A stretch of 64,000 nucleotides of DNA from JADLHS01 sp964561105 (GTDB lineage Bacteria; Verrucomicrobiota; Verrucomicrobiia; Limisphaerales; JADLHS01). Positions 1 through 7,166 of the stretch are shown here, one piece after another. Numbering within the stretch: the stretch's first letter is position 1; each line of letters opens with the position of its first letter. A program made the position numbers and the translations under genes. The notes below the pieces were generated by a model that saw only the letters and a program-made list of their open reading frames with translations, did no database searches and was not told where the DNA came from. Where the stretch lies: contig CAZLOH010000006.1 of NCBI GenBank assembly GCA_964561105.1, positions 1 to 64,000 on the forward strand, written 5' to 3'.

Positions 1-909
1 TCCCGGCTCGCCCCGTTGCTTGAAGGCGATCCCGATCTCGACGTCGTCGTGCGTTTCGAGCGGAAGCGCTGGGCTTCGCCGTGGCACTGGCCGGAGATGT
101 TTCGCAGCCTTCGCTGGCTGCGCGCACAGCAATACGACTGGGTCATTGATCTGCAAAGTCTCGCCCGCAGCGGCGCGTTCGCCTGGTTCGCAAATGGAAA
201 ATTTCTCGTGGGACTGGACGAGGTGCGGGAGGGCGCGCGTGGGTTTTACGATCTGGCCGTGCGGCGGGCTTCTTATTACACCCACGCTGTGGATTGGTAT
301 CTCGCCGTGCTGCCGCCGCTGGGTGTGCCCGTTCACCATGAATTCACCTGGTTGCCGGCGCGTCCGGCGGTCGCCGCCGCCGTCGCCGCGAAATGGCCGG
401 CGTCCGGCTCGCGTTGGATGGCGCTGCAACCCGGCGCTCGCTGGGCGAACAAACGGTGGCCGGCGGAACATTTTGCGGAATTGACGCGCCGGCTGGCCGC
501 CAGTTACCCCGGCCATCGCTTCACCGTGATTGGCAGCGCGGAAGATCAGCCTTTGGCAGACGTGATTTGCCGCGCGGTCCCGGATCGCTGCCTCAATCTG
601 GCGGGTGCGACTTCGTTGCCCGAGTTGATCGAATGGTTGCGACGCTGCGAGATGCTGGTAACGAATGATACCGGGCCGATGCACGTAGCGGCCGCGCTGG
701 GCAAACCGGTGGTGGCCTTGTTCGGGCCCACGGAGCCCCGACGCACGGGTCCTTACGGACAACTGGCAAACGTGCTGCAACATTCCCTGCCTTGTGTGCC
801 CTGTTTGAGTTCTCGTTGCGTCTGGCCGCAGCCGATGGAGTGTCTCACAGCCCTTTCGCCCTCGACGGTTTTTGCCGCAACGCAGCGGATTCTGTCGTCG
901 GCTGGCTGA
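1..909 (+). CDS. Glycosyltransferase family 9 (heptosyltransferase-like), 5' end outside window
   Basis: The reading frame is open from the first base of the window, so the TTG at 16 is probably not the real start and the N-terminus lies upstream. The C-terminal half has hallmarks of GT9 ADP-heptose:LPS heptosyltransferases: a PGARWANKRWP segment near the interdomain border and NDTGPMHVAAALGKPVV followed by LFGPTEPRRTGPYG, which in this family binds the nucleotide-sugar. The CVPCLSSRCVWPQPMEC segment near the C-terminus resembles the cysteine-rich tail of many GT9 proteins. The likely role is transfer of a heptose or similar sugar during lipopolysaccharide core assembly at the inner face of the cytoplasmic membrane. 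The exact acceptor and sugar cannot be told from sequence. Confidence 0.85.
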   Translation, partial: SRLAPLLEGDPDLDVVVRFERKRWASPWHWPEMFRSLRWLRAQQYDWVIDLQSLARSGAFAWFANGKFLVGLDEVREGARGFYDLAVRRASYYTHAVDWYLAVLPPLGVPVHHEFTWLPARPAVAAAVAAKWPASGSRWMALQPGARWANKRWPAEHFAELTRRLAASYPGHRFTVIGSAEDQPLADVICRAVPDRCLNLAGATSLPELIEWLRRCEMLVTNDTGPMHVAAALGKPVVALFGPTEPRRTGPYGQLANVLQHSLPCVPCLSSRCVWPQPMECLTALSPSTVFAATQRILSSAG

Positions 910-1113
910 ATACTGCTTGGCCGGGGGCCGTCAGCTTACGGCGAGCGCCGGCCCCTGACCCGCCAGGCGTTTGGATAACTTTGGGAATCGCGCCGGATCA
1001 GAGATCAGCGCTCCGCAAGTCGCGCCGGGTCGGATCAGCGCGAGGCTGCGCCGAGGGATTGGCGATCCGGTTTTGCAGCTTGCCTGAGAAGTGTGGCGAA
1101 TTACAGTTGGCTG

Positions 1114-1986
1114 ATGAAGAAATGTGTCTTGTTCCTGACGCTGCTGGCGGCGGCGTGTTCGCACCTGCTGGCCCAGGTCAAAGCGGAAGTCGTGCTCGAC
1201 CAGGAGTATTTCCTCGACGGCGAGGCGATCCCCGCCGCAGTGCGCATCACCAATCGCTCGGGCCAGACCTTGCAGTTCGGTGAAACGCCGGACTGGCTGA
1301 CCTTTTCGGTCGAGTCGCGCGAGGGCTTCATCGTCACCAAGACCAGTGAGGTGCCGGTGGCGGGGGAGTTTAAGCTGCCGTCCGGCAAGGTCGCGACGCG
1401 GCGGGTGGAGTTGGCCCCGCACTTTACGTTGAGTCGTGTCGGGCGCTATCAGATCGTGGCCACCGTGCGGCTTCCGGAATGGAACACCCAGATCACCACG
1501 CCGCCCTGTACCTTCTCGATCATTCACGGCGCCAAAATCTGGTCGCAAGAATTCGGGGTGCCGCCCGCCGCCGGCGCGCCCGCCGGTCCGCCCGAGGTGC
1601 GTCACTATGCGTTGGAGCAGGTCAATTACCTCCGTTCGCAGCTCCGGCTGTATCTGCGGTTGACCGGCGCAAACGAGTCGCAGGTCATCAAAGTGTTTCC
1701 GCTGGGGCCGCTGGTATCATTCAGCAATCCAGAGCATCACATTGACAAGGACAGCCTGCTGCATGTGTTCTACCAATACGGGGCGCGCTCCTTCTACTAC
1801 CAGATCATCAGTCCGGCCGGTGAGCTGCTCAAGCGGCAGACCTATGACTACGTGAATACGCGGCCGAGGTTGGAGATGAACGACGAGGGTAAAGTGGTGG
1901 TGGTCGGCGGCGAGCGGCGCGTGACGTCCACGGACCTGCCCGCGCCGGAAAAAGCGAAAACCGAGGTTCCCCCTGAGAGCCGCTGA
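1114..1986 (+). CDS. Secreted hypothetical protein
   Basis: I chose the ATG at 1114 because it gives a clean Sec signal peptide (MKKCVLFLTLLAAACSHLLAQ). A GTG at 1093 in the same frame would add seven polar residues in front. The mature part, about 270 residues, begins with a beta-rich stretch that looks like an immunoglobulin-type fold (VVLDQEYFLDGEAIPAAVRI, then VGRYQIVATVRLPEWN). A less typical region rich in Tyr and Phe follows, with a charged, Pro-rich tail. No catalytic motif was seen. The cysteine after LLAAA could be a lipobox variant, but the residues around it are not convincing. Its stop is very close to the next gene, so the two probably form one unit. I do not recognise a named family. 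Confidence 0.7.
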   Translation: MKKCVLFLTLLAAACSHLLAQVKAEVVLDQEYFLDGEAIPAAVRITNRSGQTLQFGETPDWLTFSVESREGFIVTKTSEVPVAGEFKLPSGKVATRRVELAPHFTLSRVGRYQIVATVRLPEWNTQITTPPCTFSIIHGAKIWSQEFGVPPAAGAPAGPPEVRHYALEQVNYLRSQLRLYLRLTGANESQVIKVFPLGPLVSFSNPEHHIDKDSLLHVFYQYGARSFYYQIISPAGELLKRQTYDYVNTRPRLEMNDEGKVVVVGGERRVTSTDLPAPEKAKTEVPPESR

Positions 1987-2023
1987 CAACCGGGCGCGCT
2001 GGCTCCGCGCCGGCCTGGTTGTT

Positions 2024-2983
2024 TTGCTGGGCCTGGGCACGTCGGCGGGAGCCGTCAATGTAGTGGTGGACCTCCGGAACGGCGACCACCTGACCGGTCA
2101 ATTGGTCGCGCAGGAGACCAATCACATCGTGGTCACCACGAGTTGGGGCGGAGCGCTCGACATTCCCATCTCCGCCATCGGTGGACTGCGAACTCAGGAG
2201 GGCGACGTGTTGCTTAAATCCGCGCCCGCCACCGTGGCCGTACCGACAACCACGCCCGCCGGGAACGCCCCGCCACTGAAATCCGCGACGGCTCCGGTGG
2301 TTGCCGCCACCCCCAAGCACTGGAAAGCCCATTTTAATCTCGGCTTGAATCTGGTGTATGGCGCCACGGACAGCCAGCTTTACTACGGCACGTTGAGTTT
2401 GACCTACGAACGACCCTACCTGGCCAACCCCAAAAAGTTTTTCCGCAATGTCTTCGATTACGCCGTGAATTACGGCGAGACAGCGGGAACGGAGTCGGCC
2501 AACAACATGAGCGGCACGGACAAGACGGATTTGGACGTGGGCGAGCGCCTGTATGTTTACAACCTGGGCGCGGTGGGCTACGACGACGTCCGAAAGATTG
2601 ACCTGTATTATTCCGTCGGCCCTGGTGCGGGTTACCACCTCTTCACGCGCCCCAAGTGGGTGGTGAATCTCGAAAGCGGCCTGAGCTACCAGGTCCAGGA
2701 ACGCAGCGCCGGCGGGAACGTGGAAAGCCTTTACCTGCGGCTGGCCGACGATTTGACGTGGAAAATCTTTCCCCGGACGACCTTCACGCAGAAGTACGAG
2801 TTCTTCCAGAACCTGGAGAACTTCGATCAGTTTCGTTTTGCGCTCAACGCCAACTTGAGCTACGCGCTCTGGCAGGGGATTTCCCTGAACCTCACCGCCC
2901 TGGATCTCTACGACACCGATCCCGCTCCCGGCGTGGATAAAAACGAACTGCAGATCCGCACCTCTCTGGGCGTCTCGTTCTGA
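2024..2983 (+). CDS. DUF481-type outer membrane protein (YdiY-like)
   Basis: The C-terminal two thirds resembles the DUF481 family (salt-induced outer membrane protein YdiY): repeated amphipathic beta strands with alternating aromatic residues (FNLGLNLVYGATDSQLYYG, YSVGPGAGYHLF, TFTQKYEFFQNLENFDQFRF) and a final strand ending in Phe (TSLGVSF), as expected for an outer membrane barrel. The N-terminal segment (VVVDLRNGDHLTGQLVAQE) is an Sm-like or SHD1-like strand-turn motif common in front of DUF481 in this phylum. The TTG at 2024 leaves only MLGLGTSAGA as signal sequence, which is too short. A CTG at 1973, six bases after a GAGG at 1963-1966 and overlapping the previous stop, would give a full signal peptide. 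The start is therefore uncertain. Confidence 0.75.
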   Translation: MLGLGTSAGAVNVVVDLRNGDHLTGQLVAQETNHIVVTTSWGGALDIPISAIGGLRTQEGDVLLKSAPATVAVPTTTPAGNAPPLKSATAPVVAATPKHWKAHFNLGLNLVYGATDSQLYYGTLSLTYERPYLANPKKFFRNVFDYAVNYGETAGTESANNMSGTDKTDLDVGERLYVYNLGAVGYDDVRKIDLYYSVGPGAGYHLFTRPKWVVNLESGLSYQVQERSAGGNVESLYLRLADDLTWKIFPRTTFTQKYEFFQNLENFDQFRFALNANLSYALWQGISLNLTALDLYDTDPAPGVDKNELQIRTSLGVSF

Positions 2984-2987
2984 CCCG

Positions 2988-4061
2988 TCACTGCTTCAAC
3001 TCCTCCAGTGAGCGCACGCGCTTCTGCATGCCTTTCACGATCGGGAGCGCCCGCTGCAACGCGCGCTGCTCGGTCTGCCCCACAAACGAACTGAGCGTCA
3101 CCCGCACGGCGGCGATTGGATCGCCGTTGCGGTCGCGCAACGGTTGCACCACCGACACGGTGTTCTTTCCCTTGGCGTAAAACATCTGGCCGTCGGTGAT
3201 CGAGCGTTTCTCGGTTTCGCTGCCGGGGCTGCCCAGTTCGTGCGCGTCCTTGCTGGCAGCCACCCGCGCATCGCCCCGCTCGTCGAGCCAGTAAATCTGC
3301 AACCCCACAATGCGCGGATACTTCTCCATCGTATCGTGAACCAAAGTCTGCGCGAGCGTCACCCGCGGCGTGTAGGTGATCGTCGTGTCGGTGAAATAGC
3401 TGACCGAATCCGACTTCGTCCAATAGCCGATCTTTCCGGACGGGAAGGTGCGGTCGTTCAACTCCGTGGCCGCGCCCGCGCCGGACAACCACGGCACCAA
3501 CCGGCCATCGAGCCAGGCGCGGATCCGGCTGCCTTGACACTCGATCTTCAAGTCATGCCACACCCCTTTGGGCATCGGCAGGTCCGGACCAATGGGTGGA
3601 TCGCGCACGCCATCCACCACCCGGTAGAAGCGCAGGTTGTTGCCCAGGCCGCTGGCGCGAATGACGTAAAAATTCTTTTCATCCTGCAGCCGGAAGGCGA
3701 TCCCGGCCATCTGCTCGGACACGCCCTCCACCAGCTTGAACTTGGTGGTGAGCGTGAAGTCATCGAAAGTCGCCCGGTCATAAACCAGCAACGGAAAATG
3801 CTCGTCCGTCACATCCATCGCCGTCTGCCCGATCACGGCGTGGCGACTGACGACCGGCGCCTGGGCCGTGAGCGGCACAAACGCGGACGGCGCGACATCC
3901 ATGATCACCTGCCAGTGTCCGGGCGGGCCTTTGCCGGCGACCAGGTTGGTGAATCCCGGCGGGATCTTGTCCGAGGCGGAATTGCCGAAGTTGAACTTCA
4001 ACTCCGCTGCCGGCGCTGACACGGTCCACACCACGAACAAACAAAGAATGCGACCCAACAT
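2988..4061 (-). CDS. Secreted lectin/glucanase-fold protein (DUF1080-like)
   Basis: The ATG at 4061 gives a Sec signal peptide (MLGRILCLFVVWTVSAPAAE) and a 357-residue product; the frame stays open further upstream, but without a plausible start. The central part (FDDFTLTTKFKLVEG, AGIAFRLQDEKNFYVIRASG, WHDLKIECQGSRIRAWLDGR) matches the concanavalin A-like beta sandwich of the 3-keto-disaccharide hydrolase/DUF1080 group, where such proteins bind or cleave glycans outside the cytoplasm. The last 120 residues (TLVHDTMEKYPRIVGLQIYWL to the end) may be a small ligand-sensing domain; its function is unknown to me. The gene lies 78 bases downstream of ilvB on the same strand, but a strong hairpin separates them, so it is probably not co-regulated with ilvB. 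It faces the DUF481 gene convergently with only a few bases between them. Confidence 0.7.
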   Translation of the reverse strand: MLGRILCLFVVWTVSAPAAELKFNFGNSASDKIPPGFTNLVAGKGPPGHWQVIMDVAPSAFVPLTAQAPVVSRHAVIGQTAMDVTDEHFPLLVYDRATFDDFTLTTKFKLVEGVSEQMAGIAFRLQDEKNFYVIRASGLGNNLRFYRVVDGVRDPPIGPDLPMPKGVWHDLKIECQGSRIRAWLDGRLVPWLSGAGAATELNDRTFPSGKIGYWTKSDSVSYFTDTTITYTPRVTLAQTLVHDTMEKYPRIVGLQIYWLDERGDARVAASKDAHELGSPGSETEKRSITDGQMFYAKGKNTVSVVQPLRDRNGDPIAAVRVTLSSFVGQTEQRALQRALPIVKGMQKRVRSLEELKQ

Positions 4062-4080
4062 GAGCTTGAGGCTGACAAGA

Positions 4081-4117
4081 AAGCCGCCGGGCGACAAGCA
4101 AATGCCGCCCGGCGGTT
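4081..4117 (-). terminator. Intrinsic terminator after ilvB
   Basis: A perfect 10-bp inverted repeat (CCGCCGGGCG at 4084-4093 and CGCCCGGCGG at 4106-4115), extendable by a G-U and an A-T pair, lies 22 bases past the ilvB stop. On the minus strand the stem is followed by a pyrimidine-rich CTTTCTTGT, a modest U-tract. This fits a Rho-independent terminator separating ilvB from the lectin-fold gene. Confidence 0.6.
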
Positions 4118-4138
4118 GAAGCGCAAAGTTGCGCCGGC

Positions 4139-6028
4139 TTACTTCCAGATCATGTCCGCCACCGTGCGACCCGCCGGAATGAACGGCAGCACGTGTTCGC
4201 TGTACGGCGTCACCACGTCGAGGACGTAGGCGACTTTGGAATCGAGCAGCCGCTGGAGGGCCGCCTTGAGGTCGCGCCGATACATCACCCGTTCGCACGG
4301 CACGTTGAAGCTGTTGCAGACGCGCACGTAGTCGGGATAAATCTGCGCCCGGCGATCGGGGTCGCCGAGGTAGGTGTGGCCGCGGTTGCCGTCGTAAAAA
4401 TTGTCCTCCCATTGCACCACCATGCCGAGGTGCTGATTGTTCAGGATGATTGCCTTGGCCGCAATCTTCTCGACGTGCGCGGTGGCGAGCTCCTGAATGT
4501 TCATCAGGAACGAGCCGTCGCCGTCAATGTCAATGACCTGCTTGTCCGGCAGGGCGACTTTGATGCCGAGCGCGGCGGGATAGCCGAAACCCATCGAGCC
4601 GAGGCCGGCGCTGGTGATGAACTGGCGCGGATACTGGTATTTGTACCATTGTCCGGCCCACATCTGATGCTGGCCGACGCCGGTGGTGATGTAGGCTTCG
4701 CCCCCGGTCAATTCGTACAACGTCTCGATGACCATCTGGGGCAGGATCACCTGGTCTTCCTGACCTTTGAGATGATCTTTCATGTGATCGCTGTTGGCGA
4801 TCTCCGGCGTGACCGCGTAGGCGAACGGCGCCTTCTTTTTCCATTCGGCAATTTGCTCCAGCCACGGCGTGTGTTTCTTGTTGATGGGACGTTTGGCAAG
4901 CATGGCGTTGAGTCGCGTGAGCGCGTCCTGGATGTCGCCCACCACGGCGAGATTCGCGCGGCGGTTCTTGTTCAACTCGGACGAATCAATATCGAGATGC
5001 ACGATCGTGCCGTGTTTGCAAAACTCCTCGAACTTGCCCGTCACGCGGTCATCAAAGCGCACGCCGAAAGCGAGCAGCAAATCCGCGCCGTCCTTGAGCT
5101 TCACCAGCGGCTCGGCCGGGTTCAGCCGCTGCTGGTATTCGCCATTCACCGCCCAGTTGGCCGTGGCCGACCCGTGCATGCCGAGCCAGCGCAGCGAGAG
5201 CGGATGGGTTTCGGGGAAACCGCCGACGCCCATCAGCGTGGTCGTCACCGGAATGTTCAGGGCTTCGGCGAATTTCCTGAGCTCCGCCGTCGCCCCGCTG
5301 CTGATGATGCCGCCCCCGCAGTACAACACCGGGCGTTCGGCTTTTTCAAGCAAGCCCATGATCTCGTTCAAGGCGAGTTCATCGGCGCGCAACTCCGGCT
5401 GACGGTAACCGCGCAGTCCGGCTTTGACCTGCTCCAACGTCGGCCAGACGGGCTGCGTTTTTTGCTGTTGCACGTTCTTCGGAATATCAATCACCACCGG
5501 GCCGGGGCGGCCGGATTGCGCGATGTAAAACGCCTCTTTTACCACGCGCGGAATGTCGTTCACATCGGTGATGAGATACGAATGTTTCACGATGGGCAGC
5601 GTGACGCCGATGATGTCCGTCTCTTGAAACGCGCCGCGCCCGATCATCGCCTGATTCACCTGGCCGGTGATGGCGATCAGCGGACAGGAATCCATGTAGG
5701 CGTCGGCGATGGCGGTGACAAGGTTGGTGGCGCCCGGGCCGCTCGTGGTCATGCACACACCGGCCCGGCCGGTGGCGCGCGCGTAGCCTTCCGCGGCAAA
5801 GCTCCCGCCCTGCTCGTGGCGCGGGAGGATGGTGCGGATCTTCGACTTGGTCAGCGACTGGTGAATCTCCATGCTCGCCCCGCCGGGATAGGCGAAGATG
5901 ACGTCCACGCCTTCGCGCTCGAGGGCGGCGACGAGGATGTCGCGTCCGAACATGGCTTTGCCGACTTCGGCGCGCTTGGCGGCGGCGGGTTTCTTTTTGG
6001 CTTCAATGGTTGCTGTGGTTTTGCTCAT
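4139..6028 (-). CDS. ilvB: Acetolactate synthase, large (catalytic) subunit
   Basis: This is a thiamine-diphosphate enzyme that condenses two pyruvates (or pyruvate with 2-oxobutyrate), the first common step of Val/Leu/Ile synthesis in the cytoplasm. The three expected domains are present: N-terminal PYR domain with FAYPGGASMEIHQSL and the catalytic glutamate in LPRHEQGG, a central FAD-type domain, and a C-terminal PP domain with the ThDP motif GDGSFLMNIQELATA followed by NNQHLGMVVQWE. Length (629 residues) is slightly above the usual 560-600 because of a Lys/Ala-rich N-terminal extension. I used the ATG at 6028 (MSKTTATIEAKKK); an ATG at 6049 in frame is possible. No ilvN regulatory subunit gene is in the window. 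The upstream leader peptide and hairpin indicate control by attenuation. Confidence 0.95.
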   Translation of the reverse strand: MSKTTATIEAKKKPAAAKRAEVGKAMFGRDILVAALEREGVDVIFAYPGGASMEIHQSLTKSKIRTILPRHEQGGSFAAEGYARATGRAGVCMTTSGPGATNLVTAIADAYMDSCPLIAITGQVNQAMIGRGAFQETDIIGVTLPIVKHSYLITDVNDIPRVVKEAFYIAQSGRPGPVVIDIPKNVQQQKTQPVWPTLEQVKAGLRGYRQPELRADELALNEIMGLLEKAERPVLYCGGGIISSGATAELRKFAEALNIPVTTTLMGVGGFPETHPLSLRWLGMHGSATANWAVNGEYQQRLNPAEPLVKLKDGADLLLAFGVRFDDRVTGKFEEFCKHGTIVHLDIDSSELNKNRRANLAVVGDIQDALTRLNAMLAKRPINKKHTPWLEQIAEWKKKAPFAYAVTPEIANSDHMKDHLKGQEDQVILPQMVIETLYELTGGEAYITTGVGQHQMWAGQWYKYQYPRQFITSAGLGSMGFGYPAALGIKVALPDKQVIDIDGDGSFLMNIQELATAHVEKIAAKAIILNNQHLGMVVQWEDNFYDGNRGHTYLGDPDRRAQIYPDYVRVCNSFNVPCERVMYRRDLKAALQRLLDSKVAYVLDVVTPYSEHVLPFIPAGRTVADMIWK

Positions 6029-6163
6029 AACGGGAGAGATTATGATCAAGATTCTGATTAAGACTAAGTGCCGGCGCGGGATGCGCGCGGCGTCTTAATC
6101 GTAATCTTTCTCTTAAACTTAATCATTGCCTTTCTAGGTTGTGGCGGCGTCGGCTTGGGCAAC

Positions 6164-6198
6164 AAAAAACCCACAGCCGTTGCCAGCCGTGGGTTTTT
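6164..6198 (-). terminator. Attenuator hairpin in the ilvB leader
   Basis: On the minus strand a 13-bp stem with one G-U wobble is formed by 6198-6186 (AAAAACCCACGGC) and 6177-6165 (GCTGTGGGTTTTT) around an 8-base loop, and runs into a six-base T-run (6169-6164). It begins 13 bases after the stop of the leader peptide and ends about 135 bases before the ilvB start. A terminator placed between a promoter and its structural gene is what transcription attenuation requires. Confidence 0.8.
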
Positions 6199-6211
6199 GT
6201 CAAAATCATTT

Positions 6212-6292
6212 CTAACTTCGACAAGCACCGGCGGCGGCGCCGACTACGACGACCAGAACCACCAGATTTACTTGTCGAATAATCCCAGACAT
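6212..6292 (-). CDS. Putative ilvB leader peptide (26 residues)
   Basis: A short reading frame on the minus strand starts with ATG at 6292 and ends with TAG at 6214-6212. The peptide contains two adjacent Ile codons at positions 4-5 and then the run LVVLVVVV at 10-17; in all 11 of 26 residues are Ile, Leu or Val (two Ile, two Leu, seven Val). The stop is followed almost at once by a terminator hairpin, and ilvB lies downstream. This arrangement is known from ilv operon attenuators of enterobacteria and actinobacteria, where stalling of the ribosome at scarce branched-chain aminoacyl-tRNA prevents terminator formation. The peptide itself is not expected to have a function. No convincing Shine-Dalgarno is seen, and the candidate promoter is so close that the message may be leaderless. 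Confidence 0.8.
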   Translation of the reverse strand: MSGIIRQVNLVVLVVVVGAAAGACRS

Positions 6293-6301
6293 TACGGGCG
6301 A

Positions 6302-6331
6302 AAGATAGCCACCCGCTGGCCGCAAGGTCAA
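6302..6331 (-). promoter_or_regulatory. Candidate sigma-70 promoter for the ilvB leader
   Basis: On the minus strand TTGACC (6331-6326) and TATCTT (6307-6302) are separated by 18 bases. A start site about 7 bases past the -10 box would fall near 6295, only two to four bases before the leader peptide ATG at 6292. A weaker alternative lies further upstream (TTAAAT in the region 6345-6355). Confidence 0.45.
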
Positions 6332-6339
6332 GCCTCGAC

Positions 6340-7075
6340 TTTGGGAATTTAAGCTCCGGGCGGGCGTTTGGCTGGCAGACAGGAAAGGGCAGCGGGTGTG
6401 GGGGAAAAAATACTAGACAAAGAAGGCTCTTTCAAAACTTGGTTTCATTGGGATTTTTTGTGGGTGCGCTTGAACGCACCGCCGTGTGAAAAGGTCCGTA
6501 CGTCATGTTGAACTAAACCGCTGCGCGGGGCGTTTGCGGGACGTCTTCTGAGAGGATTCCTCCAACCGCCTGACGGCGGCCCCTCGCGCAACAGAAACAT
6601 TCACGCTTGCCAGGGCCGACGCGTTTGGGCCTGCTCGTGCGCGAACCGGAAGGGAAGTTGTAGACCGGCTCGCCACTGGTGTTCCGTTACGAACCCGTTC
6701 GAGGAGCTTGGTTCCGCCTGCGCCGTCCTTCACATTGGTGACGTCCGTGATTCTTGAGGAATCGCGGAACGACCCCGTTTACGAGATTGTCCACTTGCGA
6801 TTGACCATGCGGCCCGCCTCCGGTTCTACAACTTGATTTGTCGAATTGGCCGCGTGGAATATTTTTGAAAGCCACGACCGGCCTTTTTGTGTTGGTTGGG
6901 CGTTTCTCCCCGAAAACAGCACTCGGCAAAAAAACCCCGTAAAACAGGCTTTTTCAACTCGGCCATGCTTCTTACGAGTGGCGCGGTTGGCGTCGTCGCT
7001 CACGGTCAGGAGGAGCCGGGAGTTGGGAGGGCGTCGGGAGTTGGTGGGATTTTTTTCAGAAAAAAGTTTTTATGT
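6340..7075. other. Gene-poor region between divergent ilvB and pilM units
   Basis: About 700 bases without a convincing gene. It holds a small hairpin near 6459-6480 (GGTGCG, six-base loop, CGCACC) with no T-run, and A- and T-rich stretches near 6410-6460 and 6920-6950. On the minus strand one frame is open from 7003 to 6503 apart from a single TAA at 6779-6781; the two halves have no recognisable similarity. This could be a decayed gene, a structured RNA or plain spacer. I could not match it to tmRNA, RNase P RNA, SRP RNA or 6S RNA by eye. Confidence 0.35.
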
Positions 7076-7104
7076 TTGACCGGTTCCGGGAATTGGGATA
7101 ACCA
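7076..7104 (+). promoter_or_regulatory. Candidate promoter of the pilus operon
   Basis: TTGACC at 7076-7081 is followed after 17 bases by TAACCA at 7099-7104 (or GATAAC at 7097-7102 with a 15-base spacer). The -10 box is weak. It lies 63 bases upstream of the pilM start, the first gene of a closely spaced operon. Confidence 0.35.
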
Positions 7105-7166
7105 ACGCGGGCTTCCTCCGAGTGAACAGAACGAGGTGGCGCAAGAACCCGGTAAACTAGATCGCA

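Noticed and set aside
4193..6061. Long plus-strand open frame opposite ilvB
   Set aside because: ilvB on the minus strand is unequivocal. The plus translation is Val/His/Arg-rich with no family similarity.
6459..6480. Hairpin GGTGCG/CGCACC as a terminator
   Set aside because: The stem is only six base pairs and has no T-run on either side in the direction of transcription.
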